Positions 43,632-53,468 of a stretch of DNA of 64,000 bases are shown piece by piece. Under the pieces are notes generated by a model that did no database searches, had not been told where the DNA came from, and worked only from the letters and a program-made list of their open reading frames with translations. A program made the position numbers and the translations under genes. The stretch comes from Lysinibacillus sp. ZYM-1 (GTDB taxonomy: Bacteria > Bacillota > Bacilli > Bacillales_A > Planococcaceae): contig NZ_KQ465116.1 in the NCBI RefSeq assembly GCF_001308875.1, positions 79,738-143,737 on the forward strand. Direction: 5' to 3'. Numbering within the stretch: the stretch's first letter is position 1; every line of letters starts with the position of its first letter.

Positions 43632-45218
43632 ATGACACAGCAACATGATTCAACACATGAGCAAGATACGACATTGACAAATCGACAAGGACATCCAATT
43701 ACTAACAATCAAAATCTACGAACAATCAGTAATCGCGGTCCTGCAACACTTGAAAATTATGATTTTCTAGAGAAGATCAGTCACTTTGACAGAGAGAGAG
43801 TACCAGAACGAGTTGTCCATGCTCGTGGTGCTGGTGCACATGGTTATTTTGAAACATATGGTGTAGTTGGCGATGAACCCATTTCTAAGTATACTCGTGC
43901 AAAAGTCTTTCAGGATAAAGGGAAAAAGACACCTGTATTTGTACGTTTTTCAACGGTTATACATGGTGGTCACTCCCCTGAAACATTACGTGATCCACGA
44001 GGCTTTGCGGTAAAATTTTATACAGAGGATGGCAACTGGGATTTAGTAGGTAATAATTTAAAAATTTTCTTTATCCGTGATGCGATGAAATTCCCAGACA
44101 TGATCCATGCATTTAAGCCTGATCCTATTACTAATATACAGAACGTTGAACGTTTCTTTGATTTTTGTGCTAGCTCGCCAGAATCCTTCCATATGGTAAC
44201 ATTCGTATACTCACCTTGGGGCATTCCAGCTAACTATCGTATGATGCAAGGCTCTGGAGTTAATACGTATAAATGGGTTAATGATGAAGGCAAAGCGGTC
44301 CTTGTCAAATATCACTGGGAACCACTTCAGGGCATTAAAAATTTAACACAAAAAGAAGCAGAAGAAATTCAACAAAAAAATTTTAATCATGCCACACAGG
44401 ATTTATATGATGCCATTGCTCGTGAAGAATATCCTGAATGGGAGCTACATGTTCAAATTATGGAGGATGGTCCACATCCTGATCTTGATTTTGATCCATT
44501 GGATGACACAAAGCTTTGGCCAAATGATCAATTCCCATGGTATCCAGTCGGGAAAATGGTGTTAAACAGAAATCCTGAGGATTATTTTGCAGAGGTGGAA
44601 CAGGCTACTTTCGGCACAGGCGTATTAGTCGATGGTTTAGATTTTTCAGATGATAAAATGCTGCAAGGTCGTACTTTTTCCTATTCGGATACACAGCGTC
44701 ATCGTGTAGGAGCCAACTATCTCCAATTACCTATTAATGCGCCTAAAAAGCGTGTAGCAACCAATCAAAATGGTGGGCAAATGATGTATAAACGAGATTT
44801 AGCACCTGGTCAGAATCCACATATTAATTATGAGCCATCCATGTTAAATGGTTTAAAAGAAGCAACACAGATTGGCAATGAATATACTCCATATGTAGAA
44901 GGCAACCTTGTTCGCGAATCAATTGATCGTCAAAGCAATACTAAGCAAGCTGGAGAAACTTACCGTAACTTTGAGCAATGGGAGCGCGATGAGCTGCTTG
45001 CCAATCTAATCCGTGATTTATCGGTCTGCCATATGGATATACAAAACGCAATGATTGCTCTAGCTGAAGAAGCAGATGAAGAATATGGACGTTTGCTAAA
45101 AGAAGGATTGCATAAGGCTAGAAAGGAATCTTCTCCTTCAAAGCCACTTGGTAATATTGATGGTGATCATGCCCCTCAAGATGCGATTAATAAAGGACAT
45201 AATGCGGAGCCTTATTAA
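43632..45218 (+). CDS. Monofunctional heme catalase
   Basis: A 528-residue catalase that breaks down H2O2. The active-site residues are present: His63 ([12 protein letters not shown]), Asn141 ([10 protein letters not shown]) and the heme ligand Tyr351 ([12 protein letters not shown]). It is a small-subunit type with a C-terminal extension ([20 protein letters not shown]). I chose the ATG at 43632 because AAAGGGG lies 8 nt upstream; the frame stays open for 49 more codons upstream through a terminator hairpin and is not coding. Strong terminator after the gene. KatA or KatX-like role cannot be told apart. Confidence 0.95.
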   Translation: MTQQHDSTHEQDTTLTNRQGHPITNNQNLRTISNRGPATLENYDFLEKISHFDRERVPERVVHARGAGAHGYFETYGVVGDEPISKYTRAKVFQDKGKKTPVFVRFSTVIHGGHSPETLRDPRGFAVKFYTEDGNWDLVGNNLKIFFIRDAMKFPDMIHAFKPDPITNIQNVERFFDFCASSPESFHMVTFVYSPWGIPANYRMMQGSGVNTYKWVNDEGKAVLVKYHWEPLQGIKNLTQKEAEEIQQKNFNHATQDLYDAIAREEYPEWELHVQIMEDGPHPDLDFDPLDDTKLWPNDQFPWYPVGKMVLNRNPEDYFAEVEQATFGTGVLVDGLDFSDDKMLQGRTFSYSDTQRHRVGANYLQLPINAPKKRVATNQNGGQMMYKRDLAPGQNPHINYEPSMLNGLKEATQIGNEYTPYVEGNLVRESIDRQSNTKQAGETYRNFEQWERDELLANLIRDLSVCHMDIQNAMIALAEEADEEYGRLLKEGLHKARKESSPSKPLGNIDGDHAPQDAINKGHNAEPY

Positions 45219-45227
45219 CACCAAACT

Positions 45228-45260
45228 AAAAAGACATTACATTTTTTGTAATGTCTTTTT
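45228..45260. terminator. Bidirectional terminator
   Basis: A perfect 13-bp stem (AAAAAGACATTAC / GTAATGTCTTTTT) between the convergent catalase and deaminase genes. Confidence 0.95.
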
Positions 45261-45263
45261 GCA

Positions 45264-45665
45264 TTATTGTTCATAGGCTTTACGCCAATGATAAGGCTGA
45301 ATTGCTTTTAAAGTTTTGAATAGCAGTTTACCGTCTGAATTCGTAATCGCTGCTTTCACATTCTCTCCCCAATAAAAAAGTCTTTCTTGGCAGACCCCAC
45401 ATGGGGTAAGCACTACGAATTTGGATTTTTCATTTTCCCTAGCAACACATATCGAATGCGTAACTTTTGCATTGAATTTATGCGCCTCGAGAATAGCACC
45501 TGTTTCCATACATAATTCAGTAGCTGCATTAATGACCTCTGGTGCGATACTAGTAAAAATATGACCGTCTTCAGTATATAAAGCGGCAGCTCCTCCCCAA
45601 CCTGAAGGGTATCTTTTCTCCACTAATTGGACGGCTGCATCATAGAGCTTTTTCTCAATATCCAT
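45264..45665 (-). CDS. Cytidine deaminase-family zinc enzyme
   Basis: A 133-residue zinc-dependent deaminase. Seen: Cys52-x-Glu54 (TELCMETGA) and Cys89-x-x-Cys92 (PCGVCQERL), the CDA-type zinc and proton-shuttle motif. It resembles cytidine/blasticidin-S-type deaminases more than the classical Cdd, so the substrate is open. It follows the LD-carboxypeptidase gene by 17 bp on the same strand. Start ATG with AAGGAGATG. Confidence 0.85.
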   Translation of the reverse strand: MDIEKKLYDAAVQLVEKRYPSGWGGAAALYTEDGHIFTSIAPEVINAATELCMETGAILEAHKFNAKVTHSICVARENEKSKFVVLTPCGVCQERLFYWGENVKAAITNSDGKLLFKTLKAIQPYHWRKAYEQ

Positions 45666-45682
45666 TCTACATCTCCTTACCG

Positions 45683-46585
45683 TTAATTCACACCAGGTAA
45701 TATCTTCAGCACTTTTTCCTGTGCGTCTAAAATGGCCTCTACCCCCAGAGGAATACCAACATTCGTAGTTTCATGTCCTATTTTAAAACCTGCAACAACT
45801 GGAATGCCTAAATCCCCAAAATACTCTTTCATTAAATTGTGTAATGCCACTTCATCAGCTTCCGTTTGTGTAAAGGAGCCAATGACAACACCTGCTAGCT
45901 GTTCTAACTTCCTTGCTTGCTTTAATTGCTGAAGCATCGAATCAATGTTAGGAATCGTTTCAGCTAGTTCCTCTATCAATAAAATTCTACCCTCTGTCCG
46001 CACCTCAAATTTCGTTCCTAATGTGCTGACAAGACGATAGAGATTTCCTCCAATTATTTCCCCACGTGCCACTCCATCAGCAATGGTTGTTAAAGGAGAT
46101 ATTGACTCCGTATACTGAATCTCAATAGGGGAAAATAATTGTAAAAACATTTTCTTCGATAGGTCATCCATTTTACTTGCCGCCATTAGCATAGGCCCAT
46201 GGAATGTCACCAAATTGGCGTACTCATTGATTGCACAATGTAAATATGTAAGGTCTGAAAAGCCCCAGAAAATTTTTGGATTTTCTTCTACTAACGTATA
46301 ATCAATTTTTTCAGCTATTCGAGCAGAGCCGTAGCCCCCCTTTACACAAAAAATCGCTTTCACTTCTGGATTTTTTACCATTTCATGAAAATCTGCTAAC
46401 CTGATTTCGTCATTACCTGCTAAATAATCATGCTTTGCATGGATCGTATCACCTACGATATAGTGAAGACCCAACTCCTCTAAAAAGGATAATGCGTCCC
46501 CAAGCTTTTCAGGTTCTACAAGACTTGATAAGGCAACTAAACCTACTACATCTCCCTTTTGTAAACGTGGTACGGTATTTTTCAC
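45683..46585 (-). CDS. LD-carboxypeptidase (S66 family, LdcA/MccF-like)
   Basis: A 300-residue cytoplasmic serine peptidase of family S66. The nucleophile Ser110 lies in WGFSDLTYLH; Glu and His follow in LLIEELAETIP and KIGHETTNVGIPLG. Family members trim murein peptides (LdcA) or hydrolyse microcin C-type compounds (MccF); the sequence alone does not decide. Start ATG with GGAGGGAATTACG upstream. Probable operon with the downstream cytidine deaminase. Confidence 0.92.
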   Translation of the reverse strand: MKNTVPRLQKGDVVGLVALSSLVEPEKLGDALSFLEELGLHYIVGDTIHAKHDYLAGNDEIRLADFHEMVKNPEVKAIFCVKGGYGSARIAEKIDYTLVEENPKIFWGFSDLTYLHCAINEYANLVTFHGPMLMAASKMDDLSKKMFLQLFSPIEIQYTESISPLTTIADGVARGEIIGGNLYRLVSTLGTKFEVRTEGRILLIEELAETIPNIDSMLQQLKQARKLEQLAGVVIGSFTQTEADEVALHNLMKEYFGDLGIPVVAGFKIGHETTNVGIPLGVEAILDAQEKVLKILPGVN

Positions 46586-46706
46586 GTAATTCCCTCCTCT
46601 TATTTTCCTTATTTTAGCATATAGCTAAGTTGGCGACATTGATTATTCCAAAGCTTCATGTCTATAATAAACCTTAATATTCTATCATTAAAGGAGTTAT
46701 AGCTTC

Positions 46707-47606
46707 ATGAAAATCCCCCCGTATGTGCTACTACTATTGGCAACTCTTTTATGGGGTGGTAATTTTGTTATTAGCCGTGCAGTTAGCGGAGATATTCCAC
46801 CATTAACACTTGCCTTTCTACGCTGGTGTGTAGCATTTGTTGTATTTTTCCCGATAGCTTATCGCCAACTAAGGTATGAATGGCCAATGCTGAAGGAAAA
46901 CTGGTTCATCGTTATTATTTTATCTTTAACAGGCATTGCAGCATTCAATACGCTTGTCTATATTGGACTACATTACACAACTTCTATCAATGCATCATTG
47001 ATGAACTCATCTACCCCCATTATGATTTACATCCTGTCATTTATTTTCTTGAAGGAGAAATTATCGAAATTCCAGCTTATAGGAACCATCCTATCCCTTA
47101 GTAAAGTTGATTTTATTATTACAGGAGTCTCTTTGACAAGGATAGTAGATTTTACTTTCAACAAGGGTGATTTTATTGTTATTGTCGCAGTATTTTGTTG
47201 GAGCGTATATTCATTGCCTCATTAAACAGTATGCAACACGCTACCAGGTCAGTCTACCTTTCTAGCAACAATTGGGCTTGGCGCCATTGTTTTATTCCCT
47301 TTTTATCTATCTGAGGCTATGTCTAGTACAACCTCTATTCAATGGGAATGGTCAACCATTGCCGCTATATTATATGTTGGAATTTTAGCCTCGATAATTG
47401 CATTTCTCTGTTGGAATAATGGCGTCATACAGCTGGGAGCGAATAAGTCGAGTATTTATTTGAACTTCATTCCTGTTTTTGCCTCTATTTTTGCCGTTCT
47501 TTTTCTTGATGAAAAACTACATACATTTCAAATCATTGGTGGAATAGCAGTTGTTGCGGGGGTTATCTTATCAGGGAAAACAAATAAGCAAAGACTTCAA
47601 CTATAA
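46707..47606 (+). pseudogene. EamA/DMT-family transporter interrupted by two compensating 1-nt indels
   Basis: The 900-bp region is in one frame at both ends. The first part (LLLLATLLWGGNFVISRAV) and the last part (FLDEKLHTFQIIGGIAVVAG) are both good EamA repeats, and full length (299 codons) is right for the family. Between 47217 and 47246 the frame is shifted by one, giving a TAA at 47223. Removing one C near 47217 and adding one C near 47245 restores an uninterrupted ORF with SLLIKQYATRYPGQ. The two C-tract changes suggest either a dead gene or two small sequence errors. Confidence 0.8.
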
Positions 47607-47617
47607 GAAGTCTTTGC
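47588..47617. terminator. Bidirectional terminator
   Basis: An 11-bp stem (GCAAAGACTTC / GAAGTCTTTGC) spanning the stop codon, between the EamA gene and nagB. Confidence 0.85.
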
Positions 47618-47626
47618 CTATTATTG

Positions 47627-48340
47627 TTAATTTGTACCGCCATAAATAATCGTGACGTTAGGATGTTTTAATAATTGACTTGCAGGGAAATCTTCTGTTA
47701 CATGCCCGCTTTTCAATTTTTTGATGGCATCCAGCTTCTTTTCACCAAAGGCAATAAGGACAATTTCCTTAGCCTTCATAATGGATTGAATGCCCATCGT
47801 AATGGCATGTGTTGGCACCTCTGATGGATCATCAAAGTAAATCGCATTTTCTGTTCTTGTAGACTCTGTTAATTCAACAATATTCGTCATAGAATCAAAC
47901 GGGGTACCTGGCTCATTAAAGGCTATATGACCATTTACACCGATTCCAAGAAGCTGTAAATCAATGCCTTTCGCTGCATCAATACTTGCATCATATGCAA
48001 CACATTCAGCAGCTAAATCCTCTGCCTTGCCATTTGGCAAATGTATATTTTTCTGCTGAATATCTACAAAATTAAATAAATTTTCTTGCATAAATGTCCA
48101 ATAGCTTGCTGGGCTTGTTCGCTTAAGGCCTACATATTCATCCAAATTAAAAGTTTGTACATCCTTAAATGATATTTGACCAGCTTGATGTCGCGCCACT
48201 AAATCCTTATACATTCCTACAGGTGAACCACCAGTTGCTAATCCAAGAACGCTATTTGGTTTCTCCTGTATTTGTTTGAAGAAAATATTTGCGGCAACTT
48301 CGCTCATTTCATCATATGTATTGACTTCTATCCATTTCAT
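47627..48340 (-). CDS. nagB: Glucosamine-6-phosphate deaminase
   Basis: Converts glucosamine-6-phosphate to fructose-6-phosphate and ammonia. The 237-residue product has the family segments GLATGGSPVGMYKDL, FNLDEYVGL (catalytic Asp), GIGVNGHIAFNEPG (catalytic His) and SRTENAIYF-like regions. It is the short Firmicute form. The ribosome binding site is weak (TAGAGAC). It stands alone; nagA is not adjacent. Confidence 0.96.
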   Translation of the reverse strand: MKWIEVNTYDEMSEVAANIFFKQIQEKPNSVLGLATGGSPVGMYKDLVARHQAGQISFKDVQTFNLDEYVGLKRTSPASYWTFMQENLFNFVDIQQKNIHLPNGKAEDLAAECVAYDASIDAAKGIDLQLLGIGVNGHIAFNEPGTPFDSMTNIVELTESTRTENAIYFDDPSEVPTHAITMGIQSIMKAKEIVLIAFGEKKLDAIKKLKSGHVTEDFPASQLLKHPNVTIIYGGTN

Positions 48341-48525
48341 TGTCTCTACTATACCTACCTTAATCTTTTTTTATTAACTGTATTGGAAAATTTTTCACTT
48401 TATAGTAGCTAATATATTAATTCTACAAGTTATTTAGCTATTTTTCTATCATTTCCTTCGTAATATTATGCGTGTATTCTTAAGCTGTTTCGGTTATGTT
48501 ATTAATAAGGAAGTGAGGCGAGTTT

Positions 48526-49272
48526 ATGAATGCACAGATTCAGCAATATTTACAGCATATTCAATTTCAAGGAACTTTAGAGCCAACCGTCCAACTACTT
48601 GGACAGCTACAGACAAAGCATCTATTGACCATTCCCTATGAAAATTTAAATGTTGCCTTGAACCTTGGTATCTCCTTCGCTATTCCTGATTTATTTCAAA
48701 AGATAATTATTGAACAACGTGGTGGCAATTGTTTTGAACTCAATATCTTATTTAGCTGGCTTTTACGAGAGCTTGGCTTTTCAGTTACCAATCGCTATGC
48801 TCAATTTTGGCGCAACGTTGAAGAAAATACTTCTCCTGAAGATGTCCCTATGCATCAGCTATTATTAGTAAATGATGCAGGACAATACTATATCTCAGAT
48901 GTGGGCGTGGGTGCCTTAGCACCTTGTACACCAGTACCATTAATAGCGGGGCATCAACACCGTGAAGGGCAAGAATTATATAAAATAGAGTATGATGAAG
49001 AAAATGGTTGGATGCTTTTTGAGCAAACCAAACATCATTGGCGTTTGCTTTATTGTTTTCATGATGATGCAAATGATGCAAAATTTGCCCCACGACTCTC
49101 TAAGCAAAAAAATAAAATTGCAATGATTCGAACAGCTCGTGGACGTCACACTATGATGAACAACGAATTTAGAATTTATGAGGGGCCATCCTTAACTACC
49201 TATACTACACATAATGACAAGGATTGGCTGCAAGCTCTACTGCGATTTTTTCATATTTCCATACATCAATAA
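48526..49272 (+). CDS. Arylamine N-acetyltransferase
   Basis: A 248-residue acetyltransferase with the catalytic triad Cys69 (RGGNCFELN), His110 (PMHQLLLV) and Asp125 (YISDVGVG). It transfers acetyl from acetyl-CoA to arylamines and hydrazines. It is slightly shorter than most NATs. Start ATG with GGAAGTGAGG. Single gene; terminator follows. Confidence 0.93.
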   Translation: MNAQIQQYLQHIQFQGTLEPTVQLLGQLQTKHLLTIPYENLNVALNLGISFAIPDLFQKIIIEQRGGNCFELNILFSWLLRELGFSVTNRYAQFWRNVEENTSPEDVPMHQLLLVNDAGQYYISDVGVGALAPCTPVPLIAGHQHREGQELYKIEYDEENGWMLFEQTKHHWRLLYCFHDDANDAKFAPRLSKQKNKIAMIRTARGRHTMMNNEFRIYEGPSLTTYTTHNDKDWLQALLRFFHISIHQ

Positions 49273-49307
49273 AGGAAAGCGAGTCCCTCAGTGGCTTGCT
49301 TTCCTTT
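49271..49307. terminator. Bidirectional terminator
   Basis: AAAGGAAAGC pairs with GCTTTCCTTT, with a 17-nt inner loop that can pair partly, between convergent genes. Confidence 0.8.
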
Positions 49308-49312
49308 ACTAA

Positions 49313-50398
49313 TTATTTCATTGTCCGATTGAGCAACTCAAAAACAACAATGTCATTGTGTAACTCTTTGACTAAACCAATATCATCTACAAAATAATAG
49401 GTTTTCACCACATCACTAAATTTTGTACTTTTCTCTACTATTACCACGCCAGTATATTGCACTTCACCAGCTTGTACTGTGCTATCAGTTGATTTTACAG
49501 TTACTCGTTCACCTGCAGTAACCCCCGCATCTTCTTCATGTAAAATAACCCCTACTCTAAGAGGTAGTTCCAAATATAAATCGTAATGTGTGTTAGCATC
49601 ACTAGCAACGACTTGACCATATGCACGATCATGACCATATAAAAGCTCGTCAGGGAGAGTTTGTCCTGTACTTACATTTTTGACTGTCCATACATCATTT
49701 TTACCATCATGTTGATGATATTGATAACTTAAAGTATAACGCTTATTGTCACTTAAAGAATAATAGGCATACGTATAAACAAATGCAGGATCCTTTAGCA
49801 AATTAGGCTTAGAAAGAGTTAATGCTCGCGCTAAAAATGCTGAAAAATGGGCACGTGTTACAGGGTCATTAGGTTTAAACGCACCATTATCATAGCCCCT
49901 TACTAAATGATTATGGGCCAGAGTTAAAATTTCTTTATAACCAGGTGTCTGCTCCGTCACATCAGTAAAATAATAAGGATCTGAACCTTTTAATTGAAAG
50001 GCCCTTTTTAACACAATAGCCATTTCACCTCTAGTAAGAGGTGCATTGGGGTTAAATTTATGGGCTGCATCGAATATCCCTTTATTTTGTACAGCAGCTA
50101 TTTCTTTGAAGTATTTATTTGCTGGCGTTACATCTTGATAATTGGGATTTTGTACGTTGATCGTGTTCAATCCTAAAGCACGCGTTAGCATCACAGCTAC
50201 CTGTGCTTTCGTAACATAGTCATTCGGCTTGAATAAGTGCTTGGAATAGCCCTTCACAATATCCTGCTCCACTAAATAATGAATTTCCGTCATCAAGGTA
50301 TCATCTGTTAAATCGATAAAGCTACCTGCCTGTACTTCCTTTGGTAATAGGCCCATCGTTATCAGGATTAAACATACTAGTTTCAATATGTACTTCAC
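49313..50398 (-). CDS. SLH-domain cell-surface protein
   Basis: A 361-residue secreted protein: signal peptide (MKYILKLVCLILITMGLL, cleavage near VQA-GS), three S-layer homology repeats (about residues 27-210; each with GYxxxxFKPNDYVTKAQ, FNPNAPLTRGEMAIVL, FKPNDPVTRAHFSAFLARAL) and a C-terminal region (about 220-361) with beta character and no recognised family. SLH repeats bind pyruvylated secondary cell wall polymer, so it is anchored to the cell wall. Start ATG with GGAGGGATAATG. Confidence 0.93.
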   Translation of the reverse strand: MKYILKLVCLILITMGLLPKEVQAGSFIDLTDDTLMTEIHYLVEQDIVKGYSKHLFKPNDYVTKAQVAVMLTRALGLNTINVQNPNYQDVTPANKYFKEIAAVQNKGIFDAAHKFNPNAPLTRGEMAIVLKRAFQLKGSDPYYFTDVTEQTPGYKEILTLAHNHLVRGYDNGAFKPNDPVTRAHFSAFLARALTLSKPNLLKDPAFVYTYAYYSLSDNKRYTLSYQYHQHDGKNDVWTVKNVSTGQTLPDELLYGHDRAYGQVVASDANTHYDLYLELPLRVGVILHEEDAGVTAGERVTVKSTDSTVQAGEVQYTGVVIVEKSTKFSDVVKTYYFVDDIGLVKELHNDIVVFELLNRTMK

Positions 50399-50480
50399 AT
50401 TATCCCTCCTCCATTGATTCTTTACCCATAATGACTTGTACGTATGCTTAAAATAAAAAAAGACTCTACTAAAAGAGACT

Positions 50481-50863
50481 TTATTCGTTATTTTTATATT
50501 GAATTAAACCGATTCCTATGCCTGTTGGATCGACCAAATAGGCAAGATAAAAATCATCAAACTCCATTCTCTCACGCAAAATAGTAGCCCCGTTATTTTT
50601 TGCCTGTGCAATAATTTCATCAATTGCATCCACTTCAATTTGAATCCGTGTACCATGTGGATATCGCTTGGTCCTTTACCAATACCTTCATTAACCCCAG
50701 TTTTTTCTTCGTTCCAGTCGTAATTTCTTAATAATTCCAATTACAAGCTGCTATCTCCCAACCAAACACTTTGCTATAAAATGCTGCCGCTTCCTCTGGA
50801 TTTTGACTATTTAATTCAAAACCAACCACTCGCCCAAATATTTTCTTTTTTTACTTTTAGCAT
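50481..50863 (-). pseudogene. Broken VOC/glyoxalase-family gene
   Basis: Pieces of one VOC-type protein lie in different frames: RVVGFELNSQNPEEAAAFYS, then a stop (TAA) after NWNY, an open stretch with TGVNEGIGKGPSD, and the C-terminal part IDEIIAQAKNNGATILRERM, ending GLIQYKNNE. At least one premature stop and two frameshifts are needed to join them, including one in an A-tract near the start. The intact gene would have been about 125 codons. Function was probably a glyoxalase or bleomycin-resistance-type protein. Confidence 0.85.
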
Positions 50864-50929
50864 AATGAATAATTCAATGGAACAGTTGGAGTTTCCTTCC
50901 TAACTATTTTGGGAATTTGAAAGCTAAAA

Positions 50930-50955
50930 AAGGCTCCCATATTAGTGGGAGCCTT
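50930..50955 (-). terminator. Terminator after hrtA
   Basis: A 10-bp stem (AAGGCTCCCA / TGGGAGCCTT) with TTTTTTA on the minus strand. Confidence 0.88.
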
Positions 50956-50962
50956 GCTTATT

Positions 50963-51637
50963 TTATAATACGACACCATCGCTCATTTTAATAATACGAT
51001 CTGTATAAGCCAACATCTCTTCGTCATGTGTCACCATCAATGTTGTAATGTTTAATGTTTTCGTTAGTTCTCTTAGCAACAGAATAATCTCTTTAGATCG
51101 CTGAGAGTCTAAGCTAGCTGTTGGTTCATCCGCAAACAATACTTTCGGTCGATGGATAATAGCACGTGCAATTGCAACGCGTTGCTTTTCCCCACCTGAC
51201 AAGGATGAAGGGTAAGCCGTTTTACGATGAGCCATTCCAACTAATTGTAATAAGCGATTCACTTCATGCTGCTGTTCATACTTCTTTAATGGCGATTCAG
51301 CAACATCCAGCATTAACAACAGCTGCTCCTCCACTGTCAAAAATGGTACGAGATGCGCAAACTGAAACACAAAGCCAAATTTACTTGCACGTAATTTTCG
51401 TACCTGCTCGGTGCTCATTGTTGTAAGATTTTGTTCTTCAAAAAGCACTTGCCCGTCTGTTGCTGGCTGTAGTCCTGCAGCTATTGTTAACAACGTACTT
51501 TTCCCTGAACCAGATGCACCTACTAATGCTGTAATTTCTCCCTCTTTTAATGAAAGATTGATACCTTTTAAAATTTCCTCCTCGACTTCACCATTTTTAA
51601 ACGTTTTTCGTACTTCATCAATTGTAAATAGCGTCAT
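50963..51637 (-). CDS. hrtA: Heme ABC exporter ATP-binding protein HrtA
   Basis: A 224-residue ABC ATPase of the MacB/LolD type: Walker A GASGSGKST (40-48), signature LSGGEKQRVAIARAI, Walker B LFADEPTASLDS. It follows hrtB with a 2-bp gap. HrtAB exports excess heme or protects against it. The permease identity drives this assignment. Start ATG after GGGGAGGC. Confidence 0.88.
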   Translation of the reverse strand: MTLFTIDEVRKTFKNGEVEEEILKGINLSLKEGEITALVGASGSGKSTLLTIAAGLQPATDGQVLFEEQNLTTMSTEQVRKLRASKFGFVFQFAHLVPFLTVEEQLLLMLDVAESPLKKYEQQHEVNRLLQLVGMAHRKTAYPSSLSGGEKQRVAIARAIIHRPKVLFADEPTASLDSQRSKEIILLLRELTKTLNITTLMVTHDEEMLAYTDRIIKMSDGVVL

Positions 51638-51639
51638 GA

Positions 51640-52671
51640 TTAAGCCTCCCCTTGTTGTATGGCTTGTAGCGGTTCGATTTTTTTAATTTGTAAACCAGAC
51701 AAAGTAGCTCCGATAAAACCAATGATAAGAAACACGATGGATAGCTGTGTTGTGGTGCCAATTGTTAAGGTGAAAGGCATTCCTTTTGGTGCCACAATAT
51801 TAAATAATTGGCTAAGACTGACGGATACCACAAGTGAGATCATTGTAATAATTGCCATTTGTGTCCAAATCATTTGAAACAACTTACTTGTTTTTAAACC
51901 GATTGCTTTTAAGATGCCATACAAGCCAATTTTTTGTACATTCATCATATAGAAGAAAATGGCGAATAACATGCCACTAATGACAACTAAAAACCATATA
52001 ATCATATTCAAAGATAACTGTTCCGCGCTAAAGCTAGGAATTGTATTGAGAAACTCTTTATTGCTATATGCTTGTAGCCCCTTAGATTCTTTTGGGCTGC
52101 CATTCGGTATATAAATGAGCTGCATATCTTTTACCCGATACATTTCCTGATAGGCCTCTTTACTTATATAAGCAACGGGTGCATGGCTATATTTCTTTTG
52201 CTCTACAAAGCCTTTCACAATGAACTCACCACTGTACTGATTATTCGTCAATACGTCACCAACCTGTATCCCTTTTTCCTCCAACGAGCTATCTAAAATA
52301 ACTTCACCTTGATGTACATTTTTAAACAGTGTGGATTCTGTAGATGAAACAAAAGCAACACTCTGCTGTTTATCGTCCTTGTCATTTAAAAAGCCCATTT
52401 GAATCGAAAAAGCTACTGCCTCTTTCTCTCCACTCATGACTTCCTGCTGAAGATCGCTATCGATTCTTGATAAATTAAACGTACCCTCTGCATCCTCAGC
52501 CATATAAAATTGACCTTTCGGTAAATCTTTAATTAAAGCTGCATTATCCTGCGACAGTCCATTTGCCAAACCCGAAATAATAAACGTTAAAAAACTAACT
52601 AGGAAGATAATGGAACCCAAAATTAAAAATCGTACTTTATTCTTCTTTATTTCTTTCCAGGCAAGATTCAT
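51640..52671 (-). CDS. hrtB: Heme ABC exporter permease HrtB
   Basis: A 343-residue FtsX-type permease: N-terminal helix (about 17-40), a large extracellular domain (about 45-215), and three C-terminal helices (MIIWFLVVISGMLFAIFFYM, MIWTQMAIITMISLVVSVSL, LSIVFLIIGFIGATLSGL). The start NLAWKEIKKNKVRFLILGSI and overall layout match Staphylococcus HrtB. GGAGGGG lies before the chosen ATG; an earlier in-frame ATG is 5 codons upstream. No HssRS two-component system is adjacent, unlike Staphylococcus. Confidence 0.88.
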   Translation of the reverse strand: MNLAWKEIKKNKVRFLILGSIIFLVSFLTFIISGLANGLSQDNAALIKDLPKGQFYMAEDAEGTFNLSRIDSDLQQEVMSGEKEAVAFSIQMGFLNDKDDKQQSVAFVSSTESTLFKNVHQGEVILDSSLEEKGIQVGDVLTNNQYSGEFIVKGFVEQKKYSHAPVAYISKEAYQEMYRVKDMQLIYIPNGSPKESKGLQAYSNKEFLNTIPSFSAEQLSLNMIIWFLVVISGMLFAIFFYMMNVQKIGLYGILKAIGLKTSKLFQMIWTQMAIITMISLVVSVSLSQLFNIVAPKGMPFTLTIGTTTQLSIVFLIIGFIGATLSGLQIKKIEPLQAIQQGEA

Positions 52672-52762
52672 CACTAACCCCTCCATTTCATTAATTACTT
52701 ATAGCTTAAAATGGTTATATGAACAGAACATGAACTAATCATTAAAAATGCTGAGAAAACAA

Positions 52763-52806
52763 AAACCACTCTATAAAGGACACTTTTTTATCCTATAGAG
52801 CGGTTT
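52763..52806 (-). terminator. Terminator upstream of hrtB
   Basis: AAACCACTCTATA / TATAGAGCGGTTT arms with a T-run on the minus strand; it ends the small ORF that precedes hrtB. Confidence 0.75.
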
Positions 52807-53004
52807 AAAATTTATGAATTTAAAAAAATTCATAAATCCATTTTTAAAGTACTTGTATTCGGTTTGATCTATTAAATTTCCCCCATACCCTTCATAAAAT
52901 ATCTGTTTGTCTTTTTCTGTTTCATTGTGTAGTACTCCTTTCGATAAATGTTGAATATCCCCTACTACAAAACTATGTGAATTGACTTCAAACGTCGTGT
53001 CCAC
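52771..53004 (-). CDS. Hypothetical ORF, probably a truncated gene
   Basis: A 77-codon frame with GTG start and GGTGG too close to it to be a good ribosome binding site. The coding-like sequence extends upstream in the same frame for about 28 more codons (FANINDNYTFGG...) without an ATG. The C-terminal residues run into the terminator hairpin. This looks like a gene remnant lacking its own start rather than a complete protein. No family recognised. Confidence 0.35.
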   Translation of the reverse strand: MDTTFEVNSHSFVVGDIQHLSKGVLHNETEKDKQIFYEGYGGNLIDQTEYKYFKNGFMNFFKFINFKPLYRIKKCPL

Positions 53005-53468
53005 TCCACCAAAAGTATAATTATCATTTATATTTGCAAAGTCTATAAATAAACTAAATAAAAGCGTTAACTCTGTCTTATGTTTTCAAAAGCAAAAATA
53101 AAATTTACCAAACCTATATCTTGCTTTGATTTATAATCTAGCTAAAATGTAGCTCTTTAGAAATTTCCTAAATAACGAAAAAGGGAGTCAGATTAATTCT
53201 GATTCTCTAAATCTCCACTTAGTATAATCTTTATTGATGAATTACAAAAAACAACTTCTAGCAAAATTCAACGTGTAAAACTACTCGCAATCGATATAAA
53301 TAGGTAAAGAGACATTTCCACAGTCGAAATGTTTCCATTATATAACAATGAATATTTACTCATCACAAACATACTTATGAAAGTAGTTGAGATAATACCA
53401 AAGATAAAAATAGATGTTATTATTTTCCAGCTACTAACTCTAAATGAGTCCGTTCATAAGCTACATTT
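53005..53468. other. Gene-poor AT-rich spacer
   Basis: Only the upstream extension of the preceding remnant and short stop-rich frames are visible. No repeat or RNA-like structure stood out. Confidence 0.3.
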
